This document shows, one piece after another, positions 1 through 11,160 of a stretch of DNA of 64,000 nt. The stretch covers positions 1,123,501 through 1,187,500 of the forward strand of contig CM063250.1 of NCBI GenBank assembly GCA_032158295.1, written 5' to 3'. The notes below the pieces were generated by a model. The model did not search any database and was not told the DNA's origin. It worked only from the letters and a program-made list of their open reading frames with translations. The DNA comes from Pycnopodia helianthoides. Lineage: Eukaryota; Echinodermata; Asteroidea; Forcipulatida; Asteriidae. The stretch's first letter is position 1, and each line of letters starts with the position of its first letter. The translations under genes were made by a program, and so were the position numbers.

Positions 1-236
1 CATGTTTTGTATGAAAGAACTTGTGTAAAAAAAAAAAACGTTGTATGTGCTGACCAATCAGCGTCCAGTACAATGTACATCGCGCTCGGGCTAGGCTCAA
101 GACAAGAGAAACACGTGAAAAAGGATTTAGTTTTACCGCTGTGAGCCACACTCGTTGTTCTTGGAAAAGGCGGGGCGTCGATGACATCATCTCAACCACG
201 CAACGTCCAATGAAACTTTAGGATTCACATGGCAGT

Positions 237-412
237 GGCCCTAGACTTGATTCAAGTCCCTTTCTCGTGCGAGGTCCCCAACACACATGATACGCGCCAG
301 CATGCAGCCACAGTACAGACGTACATGTATACTACCAGTGCGCCCTCACCGACAAAATGTAGCTATTGTGGTGGCGATGCACGGTATTAGGACTTGAGTC
401 AAGTCTAAGTGC
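237..412. repeat. Short inverted-repeat element (MITE-like), GACTTGA family
   Basis: A 17-base arm at 243-259 (agacttgattcaagtcc) is matched with one mismatch by the reverse complement of 390-406. Each arm is itself nearly palindromic. The enclosed 130 bases have no open frame. The form is that of a small non-autonomous DNA element, but no target-site duplication was clear. Confidence 0.5.
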
Positions 413-1829
413 ACACGTTATACTGCAGAAAAGTTTCGTTTAAACGGATAGTAAATTAAACGTAGGGTCACAGGCTTAGTACACACCCTTGAAGCACACT
501 TGGGTGTTCATGTTTCCCAGGAAAACTACAGAAAGTGTGAATTGAACATGGATGGCTGTGGGATTACAAATCCCCAGGAATTTCCTGGGGTTTTATTGCT
601 TGAGAATGGGAGACGTTGAAGCATTAGGCAGCAGCAGGTGAACCCGGTAAACTTCCATCGTTGACGCTGTTCTGAGCATACGCACATGTCCGACAACATT
701 GGATTTACCTGACAAGTCTGCTGCCACCTTGTGTTCCAAAAGTCTTCCACTGTCTCCAGACCTTGAATAGGGCTACAGTAAAATCATTCAGCCACATCAT
801 ATAAGACCCACTTCATCAACGAGAAATATTACTGCACTCATTACATCTCCCACTGCAATTTTTAATATCTGATGGTGATGAAGCCAGTATGATAATGTTC
901 AGCCATGAACCGTTCATTCACACAATAACACAACCTCTTATTGTACATACAGGGAAAGTCAAGACAAAGCTGTTACCAAGGCAATGGCTGATTCCATGGA
1001 AGCTGAAGGAGCAAGAATATTAAAGTCACACAAGAATGATAAACTCATCCAAGTACTTTCTAAAAACATCCTTCCAAATTGATGGAGGAAAAAAGAAAGA
1101 CAATACAAAACCCAAACAAACAAGCAAAAAAAGAACAAAAAACTGATGAAGACTTTAATGCAATTGTACCTTGGGAATTCCTAATCTTTGAACATGTTGT
1201 CTAGCATAATAAAACAGAATGAAAAACAAAAGAAAATTATTTTTATAAAGAAAGTTTTTGTTTTTTATCACGTGGATACAAAAACAACTGACGCAATAAC
1301 AGACGTCACCTTTAACACAACAACTGTCGGCCTAGCAACACCACCTGTTGCTAAGTGACATCATCTACTAAGATGCACTCTTCCTGACTGGCCAATTACA
1401 TTTAATCAACCATCGAACCAATCTCATCCATCCCTCACTCATAAAGAAGAAGAGGGGGGAAAAAAATTACAAATCAAAAAAACAAAAACAGCTTGTCCAA
1501 AGCACGTCCAAAGCACGTCATACAGAAATGTCAGCACAACCATGAAGCTCACACAGTTGAAGGTCAACATTTGTTTTGCAGCGATTGATAAAAATTGCTC
1601 CTTCCTAAATTCCTATTTTTATGCAGATATAAAGAAATGCAATTAAGTGTTATTTGTGGTGAGGGAAGTCTTAAGTAAACAGAGTAGAGTGACTAAGATC
1701 TGCATTAAGAAGAGAAAAACATGCATGAAAGCACAATAAGATTATCCCACTCGTATGTTTCAACAAAAAACAACATTTTGAGAGTTAAGAAGCAGATTTT
1801 GGTGCCGGTCAAAGAGAATTCAGTGCTCT
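413..1829. other. Non-coding, no feature seen
   Basis: Short frames only, with A-rich stretches near 1090-1140, 1205-1270 and 1450-1490. No exon-like block, structured RNA or repeat family shared with the rest of the window was recognised. Confidence 0.5.
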
Positions 1830-1960
1830 GAACCCACTGAAGCGGTTAAGAGTACCGGACTCAAGCTCTGGTGTTTCTGATCAGCAGAGTGTGGGTTCAA
1901 GTCCTGGTCATGGCACTTGTGTCCATGGGCAAGATACTTTACCTTAATTGAACCGATCTT
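1830..1960 (+). mobile_element. tRNA-derived SINE fragment (Leu-type family)
   Basis: The stretch carries an A-box-like 'agcggttaagagtaccgg', then 'actcaagctctgg', then a B-box-like 'gggttcaagtcc', and a tail beginning 'cacttgtgtcc...gcaagatact'. The same order occurs in the better copy at 61084-61487 and, reversed, at 5400-5675. It is truncated on the 3' side. Confidence 0.7.
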
Positions 1961-2887
1961 CTTAGTAAGCATAGTTTCACCTAAATTTCAAGTCATCTTA
2001 TGTATAAATGTGTTATATATATATACATTAAAAACAAGAGGTTTGGGTAAAAATACATGAGGGACATGTATCTTATGTCTGTAACTCAGCAACTTTCCAG
2101 AGTATTTTCAAGCAAAAAAACCCCAGAACAATCCTGATATTTGAGAAATGGCATGCTATACCCTAAACAATGTAACATCCCACTTTGATGTATATTTCTT
2201 GAGGGACTGCACTAATCACAACAAAATATATAAAACAAAATGACAATTGCCAGTACTCCATCTTATTCATAATCAAAACTATTAAGCAGATTCAATGAAA
2301 GAATACCTCTTGAAATGCAAGCTCACGTCTTCCAGCTCAAGACTTATTTTCTTAACATTAGAAAGAAAAAAATATGGTAAATAGCCAGGGGCATCAGTGT
2401 AAGACGCAACCGGTGCATGATACAAGCAGTGATGTAGCCACAGCTCATTTGTCACATTCATGAGCAAAAAGTAAAGACTTGGGCGTGGATAAATCTTTAC
2501 TGTGACCTTGGCATTTATGGGAAATCGTTATTACATGTTATGGCCAAGGCAATGTATGGGTCAGGACAGCAAATGAAATATCAGATATTACTTATAATGG
2601 AGTCCAACGTAGAGACATGACAACAACTTTTACTTAGACCACTGATTCACTCTGTAAAATAAACTGGCCATCTTTAAATTCTGACTGAGCATATGGCTCT
2701 TTGATAACATCAGACAGTCAAATTTACTTCAAAAATTTGCATGTTAAGCAAATATTGGGGTATAACTCAGAAACAATATCCACCTATTTGGTTTGTAATA
2801 ATAGTTACCAACAGTAACAATTATTTGAGAGAAACCAAGTCGCTTGCTTAAGCAATTTTGTACCTATAGCAGTGATTCCTTAGCTCT

Positions 2888-3078
2888 GGGCCCAATTTCA
2901 TATAGCTGCTTAAGCAGAAAATATTGCTTAAAAATTTTCTGCTAAGCAGAAATGAGCAAGATACCACGCACAAATTGTACATGTGACATGGATTAGTAGT
3001 TTTGCTGGTAACCTTATTCTGGTAAGTATATATTTGTGCTCAGTACTTTTTGTGCTTAAGCAGCTTATAAAATTGGCC
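2888..3078 (+). repeat. Hairpin MITE, 'GGGCCCAATTTCAT' family, copy 1
   Basis: It begins gggcccaatttcatatagct and ends with the inverse, 'cagcttataaaattggcc'. Inside are many short TAAGCA/TGCTTA inverted motifs and the conserved core 'ctggtaaccttattctggta'. Four further copies lie at 12858, 38318, 52661 and 58792. There is no coding capacity. Class not assigned. Confidence 0.8.
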
Positions 3079-3179
3079 TGCAGCTTGTTACAATATTGTA
3101 TTTAAGAAATATTTTTAATCCAACTTTTGATGGATGCTCATCATAAAGTGGGCCAATTTGGGGGAACACTTTAAAAGAT

Positions 3180-3690
3180 TCAACAAAAAAGATTCAACAA
3201 ATACAAGCAACCCTTATGTGTTTTTTCTTCTTGTTTAATATTTATTTTGGGGTGGCAATGATTGTTTGAACAATACAATGATATGGGTTGAAGCATTGTA
3301 TGATGGAGTATTGAAACAGTTTCGATTTTAGTAACGCCATGTGTTTGACCTACTTTTGCTGAGTAGAATTTTGTTCTGATACGAACCCTTCCTTCTTGGT
3401 TCTGAAAGAACTTGCCCAGCAAACTTTTTATCTAGATCATTGGATCATACTGAATTATGGTTATCCTCACTATCGCCAAGACCAAAATTATCTCACTTAG
3501 GGGTGGTAAAGATAGGTCCCTCCACACCACTAGTCCATTAATCTCCCCTGCAGAAGTAGATTTAAAAAGTAGCTGGACAAGTTCTTTTAGAACTGAGAAA
3601 GAAGAGTTCTTGTCAGAACTACATTCTACTCAGTGAGAGTAGATAAAACACAAACAGCAACCATATCAACACATTGGTAGAGGGGATTTT
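3180..3690. repeat. Dispersed repeat in two inverted arms ('AAGTTCTTTTAGAACTGAG' family)
   Basis: The plus-strand block at about 3540-3660 (aagtagctggacaagttctt, then 'agaactgagaaagaag', 'cattctactcagtgagagtag') recurs as its reverse complement at about 3345-3425. The two arms face each other across about 110 bases. A cleaner relative sits at 30765-30990. No coding capacity is visible. Confidence 0.6.
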
Positions 3691-4578
3691 TGCTAATTGG
3701 CCTGGAAACAACATCTGTGACTTCCACTTTGTCACTCATTTATGTTAATCAAAATATCTGTACTAGTTGTAAAGGGGAAAAAAAAACGGGACCATATAAA
3801 GCATGTCTTGGATGAGAGTGTTGAAAACATCTGAACTATTTCCTCCGAGTCAAACATACACATACAAACACTGAAAGGACAAAATACAAACCAACATTCT
3901 CCAATAATACAACTTAATCTGACAAATTGACTAATGATAATGAATATAGAAGCACGGCGACCCTTTGTGACTTCACACTGTTGACAATGAGTAACTTTTT
4001 GAGTCCCTGTGAACCTTGATTGAGTATGCTGAACCTATGACTGACTTTCCAGAGTCCTCTCGGTCACCAGCTAAACTGTAACATCATTACATTGACTGGT
4101 AGTCTGCTATTATATATAAAAAAAAGCTTAGCAGAAATGCTTCCTGCTAAGTATCTCCAATGAAAGACAAGAAATAACTCCAACGTCTGCGCAAACAATA
4201 AAGCAACGATACAGGAAGCCAAAGCAATCCTCTTCAATTTCCGATATGTTCGGGGGAAGATAATCACCTTCGTGAATCAGAGTCCTCCTCAGCTGTTTTG
4301 GTTGTTAGAAGCTCCAGGAATATACTGGGACTGTGGATATTTGAGACCGTTATGAAATAATGAGAATACTTCAGCCTCCAACTAATGGGAAAAGAGTAGG
4401 GTTGGTATATAAACCTTATTTCTGGTGTAACTATTTGTGTCAGGTTCCCTCTACACCACAATGAAAATGATATCTTAAATGCCTTTATCAAATAAAGGTA
4501 CCACACTATTTTTCTCCCCGGCCTCACTTTGATTTTATTGGGTTGAAATTGAATAGAGGGAAGGTGTGCAGGCTGCAA
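3691..4578. other. Non-coding, no feature seen
   Basis: Only short unremarkable frames on either strand. No splice-flanked open block and no shared repeat was recognised. Confidence 0.45.
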
Positions 4579-4692
4579 TTTTTTTCTTCTGCAGCATACT
4601 TCGTCAACACAGTCAACAGTTAGAGATAGGCTGTTCTTCCCTATCCCTTAACTGTTGACTCCATAGCCGACGTGTGCTGCAGAAAATAAATT
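4579..4692. repeat. Hairpin element with long imperfect stem
   Basis: The left arm (ttctgcagcatacttcgtca, then 'cagtcaacagttagagatagg') pairs with the right arm ('cctatcccttaactgttgac', then 'gacgtgtgctgcagaa') around a loop of about 10 bases. The short direct repeat 'gtgcaggctg' occurs just outside both ends (4565 and 4696), possibly a target duplication. A foldback MITE is the likely explanation. Confidence 0.55.
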
Positions 4693-5147
4693 TGCGTGCA
4701 GGCTGATATTATAAAGGTCTGAAGTATAACATGACTGTTAAAAATAAATCATCATTTCCGCACACCTCAAGTTCAGGCCATAGTACAGTCTTTCATTACC
4801 TTCTAGTACAGTCTTTCTTTATGCTATTTTTACTTCTAAAACTGAGTCCAAACAAACAAGTCATCCAAACTGGATTCATCTACCAGTGCAAGAAAGTCAA
4901 AACAAGAAAGCTGTATTTGCACAACAATGCTCCAGGCAAAAGTGTCATATCTCGCATCCAATAACTTGTTTGTGTCCATCTGGGTTATTTTAAGCAAGAT
5001 ATGACCATTTGACACAATAAAACTTGTATTTCACATAAATATTAATTTAGGAGATACAACCTTGTTACACATTACATCAAATATTTTACAATAGACCCTA
5101 CTGGGTGAGAGGTCAGCAGGTACAGAGTATATACAGATCTCCATGCA

Positions 5148-5356
5148 CGTAAAAATTAATGTCTTTCATTTTATCACCTTTTCAAGGTCAAGTGGTTGTA
5201 AACTATGAAGAACTTCTGATGCAGTGGCACTTCTCTACCCACACAAGGTCATTTCTGGTAAAAATTAATATCACGTTTATCACCTTCAAGGTCAAGTGGT
5301 TGTAAACTATGAAGAACTTCTGATGCAGTGGCACTTCTCTACCACACACAAGTCAT
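5148..5356 (+). repeat. Two-copy tandem duplication, unit about 105 bp
   Basis: The block containing 'caaggtcaagtggttgtaaa' and 'atgcagtggcacttctctac' occurs twice back to back. The copies agree over the central 65 bases. They differ mostly by small losses in the second copy before and after that core. Confidence 0.85.
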
Positions 5357-5399
5357 TATTTTGTAATGAAACCAAGGATGCCTCATAAGCAAATGTAAT

Positions 5400-5675
5400 C
5401 ACTGTAGCCGCAAGCCTGAGGAAACCTGTACACAGGGTGCTAGCTATGTGAACCACAAACACCAGGGTTCACCCCTACTCTCTCTTGATAGTAACAATCC
5501 TAGTACATGGGACCTACAGCTTAATGTCCCATCCAAAGGACAAAGCAATTATGGTAAAGTATCTTTCTCAAGGACACAAGTGCCACAACCGGGACTCGAA
5601 CCCACACTCTGCTGTTCAGAAACACCAGAGCTTGAGTTCGGTGCTCCTAACCACTCGGCCACAACACGCCACATC
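5400..5675 (-). mobile_element. tRNA-derived SINE (Leu-type family), minus strand
   Basis: Read on the minus strand, the head runs from about 5673 with 'ggccgagtggttaggagcac', then 'aactcaagctctggtg' and the B box 'gggttcgagtcccgg'. It continues into the shared body 'cacttgtgtccttgagaaag' and 'gggacattaagctgtaggtc'. The 3' portion near 5400-5440 is diverged compared with the 61 kb copy. The head keeps both RNA polymerase III promoter boxes. Confidence 0.8.
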
Positions 5676-6160
5676 TTAAAGATAAAACAGAACCTTGCTT
5701 TAATTTTGTATTATTTTTTTTAATTTGATTTGAGCCACTTGCACATATTGCTCTCGCCATAGTCATCTATGGAACTTATAAAAATAACCCACTTGCGTGA
5801 ACTTAAAATAAATATTTACATTTTCAATGCTATCAAACCTACTCAACAGAAATCAATAACGCTATACATAACCCAGATAGATAAAATGAAATTACACAAA
5901 AAAAGTGTACACGATCAAACATGCAGTTGTTGTAGGTTTGTTTTTTTTTCCTCAACAAAATCACGCAAAATTTTATTCTGGCAATGCAGATGAAGAAAAC
6001 TCCAAGTGAATTAAAATGTGAGACTGTGTGAAAAGAAATCTGTTCAGAGTAATTTGTGTTCAGCGTTTTACCAACACCAGCTGCCACCTGTGAAATGACG
6101 TCTCTGATTTCTCTGTTTTCACGTCACTATCTTGGCGCACGGGTACATTATCTAGCTTAT
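5676..6160. other. Non-coding, no feature seen
   Basis: AT-rich sequence with short frames only. No recognised repeat, RNA or exon. Confidence 0.4.
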
Positions 6161-6297
6161 CTTAGACCGTACTTGAATTGGCGGCTACAGCTACGGCTAC
6201 GACTGTTGCCAAGGGTGTTGCTAAGAGTGTCCCATACTACAACGCAATTCAATGCAGAAATCTAGCCGTAGCCGCTGTTTCGGACATGGCTTTAGAC
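6161..6297. repeat. 'GCTACAGCTACGGC' inverted-repeat MITE, copy 1
   Basis: The left side reads 'gaccgtacttgaattggcgg' and 'ctacagctacggctac'. The right side reads 'tagccgtagccgctgtttcg', the inverse. The middle carries 'ttgccaagggtgttgctaag', which recurs reversed in the copies at 7247 and 50009. The right end is the most diverged of the three. Confidence 0.7.
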
Positions 6298-7246
6298 TCA
6301 AAGTCTGCATTCACTAGTGCAGTCTATACGAGAGTGTATATCTGTGCTAAAAATTCATTTACACTTTTCTCTGATACTGTTGAAATTTCTGCGAGAGAAA
6401 ACAAAACTGTGAACTAACCCCGAATAGTTCGCACCGTATGATAATATTTGGATGCTACCCTCTTTCTAGTAAGCAAAATTACTCTGTGCTTAGTGAATAT
6501 TCGTGATCAAGCTGCTCTGTGAGATTGTGCCTTGAAGATTGACGGGGTAATGCTTCCTGGACGGGTAAACCAGATATCTGATTCCTGTGGTTGAGCTAAC
6601 GTGATTAACCCAAGAGTAGCCCTTCCAGCTTTAATTTGCGAAAAAGGTGCCCATCAGGTCAACTTTTGAACAGCAAGACTGTTAGGCAACATCTCAAGTC
6701 TTCTCTTCCTGCTCCAGTCTTCCTGCTGCAGTCATGAAACACACAATAACCATTCATCCGACGTGGCTCAGAGGCCAATAAGGCAAGGGGAAATGTCAAC
6801 AGGGGAGCAGCGGCTCTCCATTTAAAAGGTGTTTCATCTTGAGGAGACAGGGGATGCCTTGGGCTGCAATGTACCTCTATGTTAGCATGTTCAAGACGAT
6901 GGTTAAGGATGAGCATAAGAAGCAGACAAATCACTGCTGAGTTGTCAGCTGAGACCCTTCATCGGTTACTGAACTGACTCGTCCGCTATACTCTGATATG
7001 TTTAGCGTGCTCAATTTCAACTTTCCCAGAGGCGCTTAATTTGAGTGATGTCAATTTTCCTTCTGTTTGAGTTGCAAAATGTTACAGAGGGAGTCCACTG
7101 TACAATCTAGATGACATTATTTGTTAAGGTTTCCATTGCAAATCAGATTTATTCTACGCTAAAACTGTTCTGGTTATGGATTACTTGTTTGTCCGCATGA
7201 CTCAGTACACAGTGCTTGCCACACATCATCGTAAGGGTGAAACCAT

Positions 7247-7370
7247 AATAAGGCCGTGACCAAATTGGTGGCTACGGCTGAATCACTGCGTCATCATGCA
7301 TGGAAGAATAGGTCACCCTTAGCAACAGTCATAGCCATAGCTGTAGCCGCCAATTTGGATATAGCCTTAT
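7247..7370. repeat. 'GCTACAGCTACGGC' inverted-repeat MITE, copy 2
   Basis: Left terminus 'aataaggccgtgaccaaatt' and right terminus 'ccaatttggatatagcctta' are inverted with respect to each other. The internal 'gcgtcatcatgc' and 'cttagcaacagtc' are shared with the copy at 50009. It is about 124 bp long and has no coding capacity. Confidence 0.75.
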
Positions 7371-7399
7371 ACTCTTCCTCCTTGATGCAATTATTACAT

Positions 7400-7541
7400 T
7401 TATAGACCTTTTGTACATGGCATCATTTGAGTAGGGCGCCCTCGGCTAGAGGTCAAAAGACGAGTACTCATTGTCCATTGTTGCATCATCTTTTTACCTC
7501 TAAGATGGCGGCGTGATGACGCCAATGCATAAGGTCTATTA
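7400..7541. repeat. Small inverted-repeat MITE with 'ATAGACCTT' ends
   Basis: The left end 'tatagaccttttgtacatgg' matches the reverse complement of the right end 'ccaatgcataaggtctatta' at most positions. The interior holds 'taagatggcggcgtgatgac'. Only one copy was noticed here. Confidence 0.5.
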
Positions 7542-7559
7542 AACTGTTTGTACAGGATT

Positions 7560-7650
7560 CGAACTGGCCTCTTGTCAATAGGTAGTCAAGTAGTTAAGAT
7601 GCTCAAGAAGGTATGAGTGAGTTCGAATCCTGACCAGGTAGGCTGTGGAT
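7560..7650 (+). mobile_element. Possible degenerate tRNA-like (SINE head) fragment
   Basis: An A-box-like 'ggtagtcaagtagttaagat' is followed 30 bases later by the B-box-like 'gagttcgaatcctgacc'. An opposite-strand B-box-like sequence, 'ggattcgaactggcc', lies at the left edge. No full cloverleaf can be drawn with confidence. Confidence 0.3.
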
Positions 7651-8315
7651 CTTTAACTGCAGAATTTGGAAAGCAAATGCAGTGCTAATCACACATAGGC
7701 ATAAGGGTAAAACAAAAACTCTACTAATACGTTATCCTATAAGAATCTCTGTTATGGATGACTTTTGTTTAAAAAACAGTTAACAATGTTTTGCAATAAC
7801 TACCTTTTCATTATTTTTATGATGGCAGTGTCTTCAAAAACTGTCAGAAATGTATTCCTCTAATGTATTTGAAAAGTAAATAGAGTAACAAACCATGCAT
7901 CCATTGAATATGATAGGGTACAAAAATGTGAGTGGCCATTGCATTGATGTTCTCATGGATTACATTTGTCCTACTTTTGTGGTTGAACAAAGACAAATTG
8001 ACTGGAGCGTGCCGGCGCTCTACCAACTAAAATATCTAGTCCTATGTTGGCGGTAACCTTTATCTTTTTACATCTTTGCAAAACTAGAAGATTGAATTGT
8101 CTGTTTTCTGATACTGAGCAATGTATACTCAGTACTTTCCCAAGTCCTGTAAAGAAATAGCATGTTCACAAATGTATTTGATCAGTTGAAACGACTTTCA
8201 GGAAGAAGGCACGTACAGTAATGCAAAGCATATTTTTACACTTGGGTCATTCCGTGTCAAATCATCACGCCATCCGGGGTCAATCTCACGGATTTTCTTT
8301 AAATTTGCTGAATTA

Positions 8316-8353
8316 GCTTTATGGTTTTCCCTTGTAAGGGAAAACCATAAAGC
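8316..8353. repeat. Perfect 18-bp palindromic stem with 2-base spacer
   Basis: gctttatggttttccctt, then GT, then its exact reverse complement. A stem of this perfection in noisy AT-rich DNA is unusual. It could form a hairpin in RNA or a cruciform in DNA, or mark a recent inversion-type mutation. No T-run follows. Confidence 0.8.
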
Positions 8354-8750
8354 AGGGAACCAGACTTTACAGTTTGCATTGCAAGTTCCTTTTGTTATGG
8401 CTAGAGCGATATCTTTCTGCATCTAGATAATTTATGCACTGATAATTGTAGCAGCTCATCAAGATGGCCCCTGTATAAGGTGGCCACTGACGTCGTTTCC
8501 CTCTTGAGTGCTACTATACAAAGGTTTAAATTGGGACTGACTGTTACCCAAGGACACCCTGGATGTTATCTTGATGATATAAACCGTCATGACGAGCGCT
8601 AAGATGGTATCGAGGACACGCGTGAATGGCACTTCAACCATCCGGGAGAAGGAGTTGCTCCGATGACGGAGAAACACCTCGTCTACTCTCTGCATCAGCG
8701 CATCTCTACCCTAGCCTGAAATCACTCCATCCCTGGTTGATCAAGACAAA

Positions 8751-8781
8751 ACACACACACGCACAAACACACACACACACA
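8751..8781 (+). repeat. (AC)n microsatellite
   Basis: An AC dinucleotide run of about 30 bases, with interruptions gcaca and aaca. Confidence 0.9.
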
Positions 8782-9559
8782 ATCTTCTTTTTGTAATTGA
8801 TCTCCTGTCTGTACCGACACCCAAGGGATCCCAGCACCACCAGAAATGTATCTCTCACCCTCTCTTGTTTTTCATTCATTCCCTGGACTAATCTCACTTT
8901 ACGATTGCATCAAGTGAGATCACAAGGAGCGATACAGAACTGCAAGGGGGGTTTTAGATGGGGTTCAACCGTGGCACATTTTGAGGGATATCCAAAGAGA
9001 CAAAGTTCGAGGGTGTATGTGAGAATGTTAAGCGTGACGATTATATTTCCCATGATGCTGCAGAAGAGAATCTTGTCTGGGTTGTCTACAAGATCGAACC
9101 CTGGCTGACTAGAAGGTCTTCAGTTCAGTATTTTTGAGTAACACATAGCTATTTCTCCCATTATTTCTCAACCAGCGTAAACTATTTATCACAAGCTTAG
9201 AAAATATACCATTATTTAGCAGTGAACACCAAATTTACTATCAGCTGCTGAAGTGTCACACTTCAACTTGGGAACCTTGAAAATGATCTCTAACTTAACG
9301 CAACATGAAATATAAGTTCACAAGATTTTTTTTTTTTAACAATCGGCACAAATGCAAAGTCTACTCAAGTACTGTTCCTTCTCAGTTAAAAAACAATGGT
9401 TTGCCGTCAACTTTTTGGATGACTGGCCCAAAGGACTAGCAATCTTGCTTTTTCCTCACTCCAAAAGCGGTGTTCTCAATTTTTCAACTCAACATAGCCT
9501 TTTGTATCAAATGATTTTACTATGAAGCCATATGAACTACATAATTTGGAAGGCTAATC

Positions 9560-9865
9560 ATTCTTACTAGCAGCTAAGAAGCTGAAAAGGACAATGCTAC
9601 TACGTGTTTGAGAAGCAGGCATGTGAGGACGCCTTTGGCAGCCAGCCAAATCAACCCATATATGACCATGGAACACAACCAGAGATTGATACTGTTTGAT
9701 TTTTCAGATGTGAGGGAAAGCCGGAGGGCCCGGAGAAAAACCCTCGTGGCATAGGAGAGAACCAACGCACAACTCTACTCACATATGACCTTAGCCGGGA
9801 ATCGAACCATGGCCAAATTGGTGCAGGGCAAGCGCTTTACACACTAGCCACCCATGCCATCCCAC
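9560..9865 (-). mobile_element. tRNA-derived SINE, second family, minus strand
   Basis: On the minus strand a head 'gggtggctagtgtgtaaagc' (A-box-like) is followed by the B-box-like 'ggttcgattcccgg' and a body with 'gttctctcctatgccacgag' and 'tttctccgggccctccggc'. The head differs from the Leu-type SINEs elsewhere in the window, so this is a separate family. The 3' boundary near 9560 is approximate. Confidence 0.65.
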
Positions 9866-10426
9866 ATCTTATCTCTGCAGGCAGTGAAGTACAGCTGAGT
9901 GAAGCAATGAACTAGCTAAAACAGACAACTTGGGCAGATTTGCAAACGGCGCTCAGGTTTTTCAACTAGCATTTAGCCATCAGAGAAAAGCTTAGGAAGA
10001 ATGGTGGATTCATCCCATCGAAACAAAACCCAATTCCAGGACTTAAATCCCTAGGATTTCATAAAAAATGTTATCTTGTCCAAGCGTTGTTTGTTCTCAG
10101 AAATACTCACTCTCAGAGAGCGGAAAATGCTCCACAGAGACAAAACATTCCATTTATTTCACTTAAGAGATCATCAGTGCACATCCATCCAAACTTGTCC
10201 AGCTAATGCTTCTCTGTTTTTGGAATCAGCATATACTTTTCATAAGAATCAGCAATGTTGGCGAACTTTTTACATTCAGTAACGTCATACAACTACGGCA
10301 CCTGAAACCAACCGAAATTTCTCAGAACACTGGTTTCCCAGTCACTGACTCAATGGTCTGAAATGGTTTACTTGACAATTGCCTGAAGAATTTTAACTGA
10401 ATACAGATAACAACAAATCACACGGC

Positions 10427-10590
10427 TTAAAGGGGCTGTGTCGTCTGTTACTGCACGCGCGTGGCCTCCTCCGTTATATCTATATCTATTATATCTATCT
10501 AGCAAGTGTGTGTGCAGTAACTGGGTGAGAGTTCATAATTCCATGTACAGCCACAGGCATGCTTCGATCATGATGACACAGCCCCTTTAA
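10427..10590. mobile_element. T2/Kolobok-type MITE flanked by TTAA
   Basis: The ends are perfect 16-base inverted repeats, ttaaaggggctgtgtc at 10427-10442 and its reverse complement at 10575-10590. TTAA target sites and a TTAAAGGRR-type terminus are the published hallmarks of the T2 (Kolobok) superfamily and its MITEs. The 164-bp body includes a short ATATCT-rich stretch and has no coding capacity. Confidence 0.75.
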
Positions 10591-10767
10591 CCTTAAATCA
10601 AGAAAAGCTGTTTTTCAAACCGATTGTTCAACTGAAAGGAATTGTCACACTCCAGTCAAACCAACTTTCCGTTCCTCAATAAATTGGAGCAAACTGATCA
10701 ACTTCCAACCACCCCCCCCCCTCACAAATCTCATTTCAGAGGGGTTCCAATGATTAGAGAAAAGAGA

Positions 10768-11160
10768 CAGGGCTCAAATTTTAGGGAAATTCCACAAGAC
10801 CGCAGGGTTTGTACCTCAAAATTTTACTGGACCAGAACTTTTTTTACGAGACCAGAATCAAAATGAGATAATCTTCACAGTTTAACAAATAATTTGTTTT
10901 TATTTGAATCAGCACTGAGAGAAGATTTATCTCATTTGTCTTTATATAATAGTTCAATACTCAACAGAATTGAAAGATATCGAACCCCAAGTTAACATTG
11001 GAATATAATTTAGTTTTATTAAAGACATTCCACATTGAAGTACTAATATTATTCAGTCAAAAAACACAAGACCGCCGGACTTGTCCAGTCTTGAGTTTAC
11101 TGACCCAAAGCTAAAATCAATGGCCTCGATTCTGTGGTCCAGTGATAATTCAGAGCCCTG
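10768..11160. mobile_element. Dispersed element with CAGGGCTC / GAGCCCTG ends, copy 1
   Basis: It begins cagggctcaaattt and ends aattcagagccctg, a short imperfect terminal inverted repeat. Internal blocks, in order 'tttactggaccagaactttt', 'gcactgagagaagatttatc', 'caatactcaacagaat' and 'gtccagtcttgagtttactg', recur in the same order in the element at 21954-22640. CAGGG termini recall hAT elements, but no 8-bp target duplication was found, so the class stays open. It holds one copy of the segment that is tandemly amplified in the other element. Confidence 0.7.
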
